Positions 47,001-50,338 of a DNA stretch of 50,338 nt are shown here, in pieces. The notes under the pieces were generated by a model. That model searched no databases, was not told where the DNA came from, and worked only from the letters and a program-made list of their open reading frames with translations. This stretch comes from Gammaproteobacteria bacterium (GTDB taxonomy: Bacteria; Pseudomonadota; Gammaproteobacteria; Enterobacterales; Kangiellaceae), in the NCBI GenBank assembly GCA_013373375.1, contig JABXHY010000016.1:1-50338 (forward strand). Reading direction: 5' to 3'. The first letter of the stretch is position 1. Each line of letters opens with the position of its first letter. A program made the translations under genes and the position numbers.

Positions 47001-48548
47001 TTAGTGGTGGGATTTGATATCACGTAACCGAAACCCAAGTCCGAACAGTGACACTATGTAGACAAACCCACCAAGTCCAATCATCAATGCGAGCTCTACC
47101 CCCCGGTCAAACAAGTTACTTGCCCTAAGGTTTTCGATTGGCTCAATCGTAAGCAATATGACTGCAACCATTAACCCAGCGGAAATAAAGCCGCGAACGC
47201 CCCACCATACCCATCTCGAATCCATAATGAGTGTATTATTTTTGATTAATCCCAGCCATAACAACCCTGCGTTCACAGTAGCCGAAATCGTTGTAGCTGC
47301 AGCAAGGCCCACATGACCAAAAGGCTTAAACAGCAGAAGATTGAACACCATATTGACCACTAATGCGATGATGCCAATTTTGACCGGAGTTTTTGTGTCT
47401 TGCTGAGAAAAATAGCCCGTCGCGAGTACTTTTATGAACATAAAGCTCAATAGCCCAACAATATAAGCCTGCAAACTTAATGAGGACTGATAGGCATGGT
47501 TTAACGTGTACTCTCCGTGCTGGAAGACGGCCAACATGACGGGTTCGGCCAGTATAAACAGACCTACTGCTGCGGGTAAGCCAATTAAAAACACCATGTG
47601 TAACGCCCAGTTTAATAACGATGATAACTGCTCGTGTTTTTTATCTGCGACTGCCCTGGACAGGCTCGGCAAAATGACAGTGGCTATTGCAATACCAAAC
47701 AACCCTAACGGAAACTCCAGCATTCGATCAGATAAGTAGAGCCAGGTGATACTTCCGGTGACCAAAAAAGACGCAATCACAGTATCCAGTAATAAATTCA
47801 CTTGGGAGACAGACACACCAAACATGGCGGGAGCCATCAACTTTAAAATTCGTCGAACACCTGAGTCGTGCCATCCCCATTGAGGTTTTACAAGATACCC
47901 AAGTCGCCACAAAAACGGCAGATGCAAAAGCAACTGTAAAACACCAGCAACGAAAATCGCCCACGCCAATGCCTCCACGGGTTCACTTAACATCGGGGAA
48001 ATCCAGATAGCGGCAAAAATAATACACAAATTTAATAAAACAGGGGCAAATGCCGGAATAGCGAAGCGACCTAAGGAATTTAAAATACTCCCTGCAAATG
48101 CCGTCAAACTAATGAAAAAAATGTACGGAAAAGTTACTTTGATTAGATCGGATACCAACAGGAATTTATAAGTCTCGCCCTTTTGAACAAAGCCAAAGCC
48201 AAATAACCCCCCTATTATTGGCGAAAAAATAACACCAAAAACCGTTACTATAAAAAGCACACCACCCAAAGTGCCTGCCACTCGACTTACTAAATGACGA
48301 AGTTCTTCGTAACTGCGCTGTTGCTGATACTCACTAAGCACAGGAATGAACGCTTGTGAAAATGCACCCTCGCCAAACAAGCGACGTAGAAAGTTTGGGA
48401 TTTTTTGTGCGACTAAAAAAACATCCGTTGCGGCTTGCGCTCCAAGAATATTCGCAATAACAACATCACGAACAAGACCAAGGATACGCGACAAAAATGT
48501 CATGGCACTCACAACAGCACCGGATCTAAGCAAACTGGAGCGTTTCAA
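47001..48548 (-). CDS. murJ: Lipid II flippase MurJ
   Basis: Inner-membrane flippase that moves lipid II to the outer face for peptidoglycan synthesis. The 515-residue protein has about 14 membrane segments and the family opening LLRSGAVVSAMTFLSRILGLVRDVVIA-like sequence with conserved Arg residues, then IPNFLRRLFGEGAFSQAFIPV. The start is TTG with GGAA upstream, and no ATG gives the family N-terminus. In the murJ-(rpsT)-ribF-ileS neighbourhood found in E. coli and relatives. Confidence 0.95.
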   Translation of the reverse strand: MKRSSLLRSGAVVSAMTFLSRILGLVRDVVIANILGAQAATDVFLVAQKIPNFLRRLFGEGAFSQAFIPVLSEYQQQRSYEELRHLVSRVAGTLGGVLFIVTVFGVIFSPIIGGLFGFGFVQKGETYKFLLVSDLIKVTFPYIFFISLTAFAGSILNSLGRFAIPAFAPVLLNLCIIFAAIWISPMLSEPVEALAWAIFVAGVLQLLLHLPFLWRLGYLVKPQWGWHDSGVRRILKLMAPAMFGVSVSQVNLLLDTVIASFLVTGSITWLYLSDRMLEFPLGLFGIAIATVILPSLSRAVADKKHEQLSSLLNWALHMVFLIGLPAAVGLFILAEPVMLAVFQHGEYTLNHAYQSSLSLQAYIVGLLSFMFIKVLATGYFSQQDTKTPVKIGIIALVVNMVFNLLLFKPFGHVGLAAATTISATVNAGLLWLGLIKNNTLIMDSRWVWWGVRGFISAGLMVAVILLTIEPIENLRASNLFDRGVELALMIGLGGFVYIVSLFGLGFRLRDIKSHH

Positions 48549-48616
48549 AAATTAATTTCCAACATTGATTATTCTTATCATGGCGTAATTTACCTAAGAT
48601 TTGATCGTAGAGAAAC

Positions 48617-48646
48617 AAAAAAGCCTTCGAATACTCGAAGGCTTTA
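48617..48646 (-). terminator. Rho-independent terminator after the OmpA-family gene
   Basis: AGCCTTCGA (48622-48630) and TCGAAGGCT (48635-48643) with a 4-nt loop. On the minus strand a run of T follows (complement of 48617-48622). It separates this gene from murJ. Confidence 0.88.
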
Positions 48647-48670
48647 ATTGTTTCACGAAGCGATTGAACT

Positions 48671-49837
48671 TTATTGAGCTTTTACTACTTTCGCTTCGAT
48701 TACAGCTTCAACACGTCTATTTTTCGCGCGTCCAGCAGCTGTATTGTTATCAGCTATTGGTTGAGTTTCCCCGACCCCTTTTGCTTTCACTCGATCGCTA
48801 GCGACTCCGTATGTATTGATTAATTCATCGGCTACAGATTGAGCACGCTTTTGTGACAGCCACAGGTTGTAAGAGTCTTTACCGACGCTATCTGAGTGAC
48901 CTTCAACCACAACGTTAGTGTCAGGGTATTGAGTCATAAAATCAGCCAGACGTTTAATATCATCTTTATGTGTGCTTTGTAACTTGCTGCTGTTGAGCTC
49001 AAACTTAACATCTAAGGTCATCCGAACGGTTTCTTCTAACATTAACCGACAGCCCTTAGAGTCAACCTTTGCTCCTGCAGGTGTTGTTGCGCAAGCATCC
49101 TTAGAGTTAGGAACTCCATCACCATCACTGTCTAACTCACAACCTCTTGGATCAACCACAACACCAGCAGCTGTTGCTGGACATTGATCGACATCGTCAA
49201 ACACACCATCGTTGTCAGAATCTGCACGAGTGTTTTTAGTGACCTGTGTGGCAACAACCGCAACTGGCGCTACTGGTTTAGCATCGGAACCTGAACCACC
49301 GAAATTCATCGTTAGGCCTAGCAACAACTGGGTATCAAGTCGCTTGGTAGTATCATCTCGAATAGCACCTATTTCACCACGCCAGCTAAAAACACTATTG
49401 AGTTGATCTTCAAAACCTAAACCTGCTCTTACGACGTCAGACTCATCCCAGCCTCCGCCTGCAGTTTCATCTTCAAACACGTACTTTCCAACCCCCAGTC
49501 TCACGTAAGGGCCACCTGATGTTTCGCTATTGAAGTAATACATGTAATCAATCGACTGCATAATTAGGTCTTCGTCGCCGAACCCTATTGCATCATCTGG
49601 GTTAAGCTTTGTGTAACTTAGTTGCAGTGCTGAGTTTCGAGTGAACATGAAACCTAACTCTGCCGCGATAGCATCACTTTCATCCAGAGAGTTACTAAGA
49701 ATTGGTCCATTGTCTTCGCTGCTCGAATGAAAGTCCTGCACACCACCTAAAATCGAAAAATAAACATCGCGGTCTACCTGAGCCGTTAAACTCATGCTCG
49801 ACGCTAGCAACGCTACTCCAAGCCACTGTTTTTTCAT
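48671..49837 (-). CDS. OmpA-family outer membrane protein with thrombospondin type 3 repeats
   Basis: Outer-membrane beta-barrel protein that holds peptidoglycan. A signal peptide (MKKQWLGVALLASSMSLTAQ) precedes an eight-strand barrel at about 22-185. A linker of Asp-rich calcium-type repeats follows (DSDNDGVFDDVDQCP, DSDGDGVPNSKDACA). The OmpA-C domain (VKFELNSSKL, VVVEGHSDSVGKDSYNLWLSQKRAQ, AKGVGETQPI) occupies the end. The peptidoglycan-binding Asp and Arg are present in EGHSDSVG and AKNRRVEAVI. Length is 388 residues. AGGAG is upstream of the ATG. Divergent from rpsT. The 275-bp gap (49838-50112) holds the rpsT promoter and no convincing gene. Confidence 0.92.
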   Translation of the reverse strand: MKKQWLGVALLASSMSLTAQVDRDVYFSILGGVQDFHSSSEDNGPILSNSLDESDAIAAELGFMFTRNSALQLSYTKLNPDDAIGFGDEDLIMQSIDYMYYFNSETSGGPYVRLGVGKYVFEDETAGGGWDESDVVRAGLGFEDQLNSVFSWRGEIGAIRDDTTKRLDTQLLLGLTMNFGGSGSDAKPVAPVAVVATQVTKNTRADSDNDGVFDDVDQCPATAAGVVVDPRGCELDSDGDGVPNSKDACATTPAGAKVDSKGCRLMLEETVRMTLDVKFELNSSKLQSTHKDDIKRLADFMTQYPDTNVVVEGHSDSVGKDSYNLWLSQKRAQSVADELINTYGVASDRVKAKGVGETQPIADNNTAAGRAKNRRVEAVIEAKVVKAQ

Positions 49838-50034
49838 TTTTATTCACTCCTGCTAATCGATAATTCACAAATGTCTTAATAAGTATGATTATGGCTTTAA
49901 TCACACAGGGTCATTTCGCCGTCCTTCATCGAATGTGTACATGTCTTCAATGGCGCTCCCCATAATGGCTGTGTGGATAATAACACTTGTCTGTCCAGTG
50001 ACAAAGTTCCATTCCAAAATAATCCTTGCTGTAC

Positions 50035-50063
50035 TTGACAAATCAACATGGAACAGGCATAGT
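50035..50063 (+). promoter_or_regulatory. rpsT promoter with G/C-rich discriminator
   Basis: Perfect -35 TTGACA (50035-50040), a 17-nt spacer and -10 CATAGT (50058-50063), followed by TCGCGGCC. A G/C-rich discriminator is typical of promoters under stringent control for ribosomal genes. Predicted start near 50070. Confidence 0.7.
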
Positions 50064-50112
50064 TCGCGGCCTTAAATTTCTGGAACGCAACCGAATTTGC
50101 AGGAGTAATACC

Positions 50113-50338
50113 TTGGCTAACATTAAATCCGCCAAAAAACGAGCTCGCCAAGCGGAAGTTCGTCGCAAGCACAATGCAAGCCGTCGCTCAATGATGCGCA
50201 CGCAACTTAAATTCGCACTTGCTGCTATCAGTGGCGGTGATAAAGAAGCGGCTCAAGCTGCTCTTGTTAAAGTCACTGGTGTACTCGATCGTGCAGCAAG
50301 CAATGGCTTAATTCACAAGAACAAAGCTGCTCGTCATA
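50113..50338 (+). CDS. rpsT: Ribosomal protein S20 (5' part, cut at window edge)
   Basis: Small-subunit protein S20 that binds 16S rRNA. The frame begins TTG-GCT-AAC and reads [19 protein letters not shown], the canonical S20 N-terminus, then [16 protein letters not shown] and [22 protein letters not shown] (50101-50105) is 7 nt upstream of the TTG. E. coli rpsT also starts with UUG, which is part of its autoregulation, so the rare start is probably conserved and functional. The 3' end lies outside the window. Confidence 0.97.
   Translation, partial: MANIKSAKKRARQAEVRRKHNASRRSMMRTQLKFALAAISGGDKEAAQAALVKVTGVLDRAASNGLIHKNKAARH

Noticed and set aside
49897-50172. 91-codon minus-strand frame over the ompA-rpsT gap
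   Set aside because: It overlaps the rpsT promoter and coding region antisense, has no recognisable domain and no good ribosome site.

Overview
This window is a dense piece of a gammaproteobacterial chromosome, moderately AT-rich. The gene orders trmJ-cysE-iscS, suhB/iscR, queA-tgt-yajC-secD-secF, ribF-ileS-lspA-fkpB-ispH followed by a fimT-pilVWXY1-E minor pilin cluster, and divergent ppsA/ppsR are those of marine, Pseudomonas-like or Kangiella-like Gammaproteobacteria. The family-level placement is inference only. No phage, insertion sequence or CRISPR array is visible.

Region 1 (1-11.4 kb) concerns iron-sulfur, cysteine and tRNA chemistry. A cut-off tRNA-Lys(UUU) and a minus-strand trmJ-cysE-iscS unit lie opposite suhB and a plus-strand iscR-sufBCDS-sufA-sufT-sufE operon. 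The iscR promoter is strong and is covered by two exactly abutting 25-bp IscR type-1-like sites. No iscU, hscBA, fdx or iscX is present here. The remaining IscS lacks the C-terminal tail that normally docks IscU, which fits a Suf-for-Isc replacement with IscS kept for other sulfur transfer such as tRNA thiolation.

Region 2 (11.3-25 kb) is accessory. It holds an O-antigen-type acyltransferase with a G7 tract, an RND/MMPL exporter, a ferredoxin-NADP reductase behind a good Fur-box match, a divergent DUF3050 protein, two secreted peptidases (S9 and M28), and an operon of an acyl-CoA synthetase, an Asp-nucleophile alpha/beta hydrolase and an EamA transporter.

Region 3 (25-34 kb) is housekeeping: PEP synthase and its regulator, queuosine tRNA modification, and the YajC-SecD-SecF accessory translocase.

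Region 4 (34-41.2 kb) is the minor pilin and PilY1 operon for type IV pili. Its upstream region holds a perfect CRP/Vfr-like palindrome and an array of GATAAGC direct repeats next to an extended -10 without a -35. PilY1 carries a duplicated beta-rich domain inserted into its VWA domain.

Region 5 (41.2-50.3 kb) is murJ-ribF-ileS-lspA-fkpB-ispH, an OmpA-family outer membrane protein with thrombospondin type 3 repeats, and the start of rpsT, which begins with TTG. Starts were chosen from Shine-Dalgarno spacing and family N-termini, and several differ from the longest open frame.
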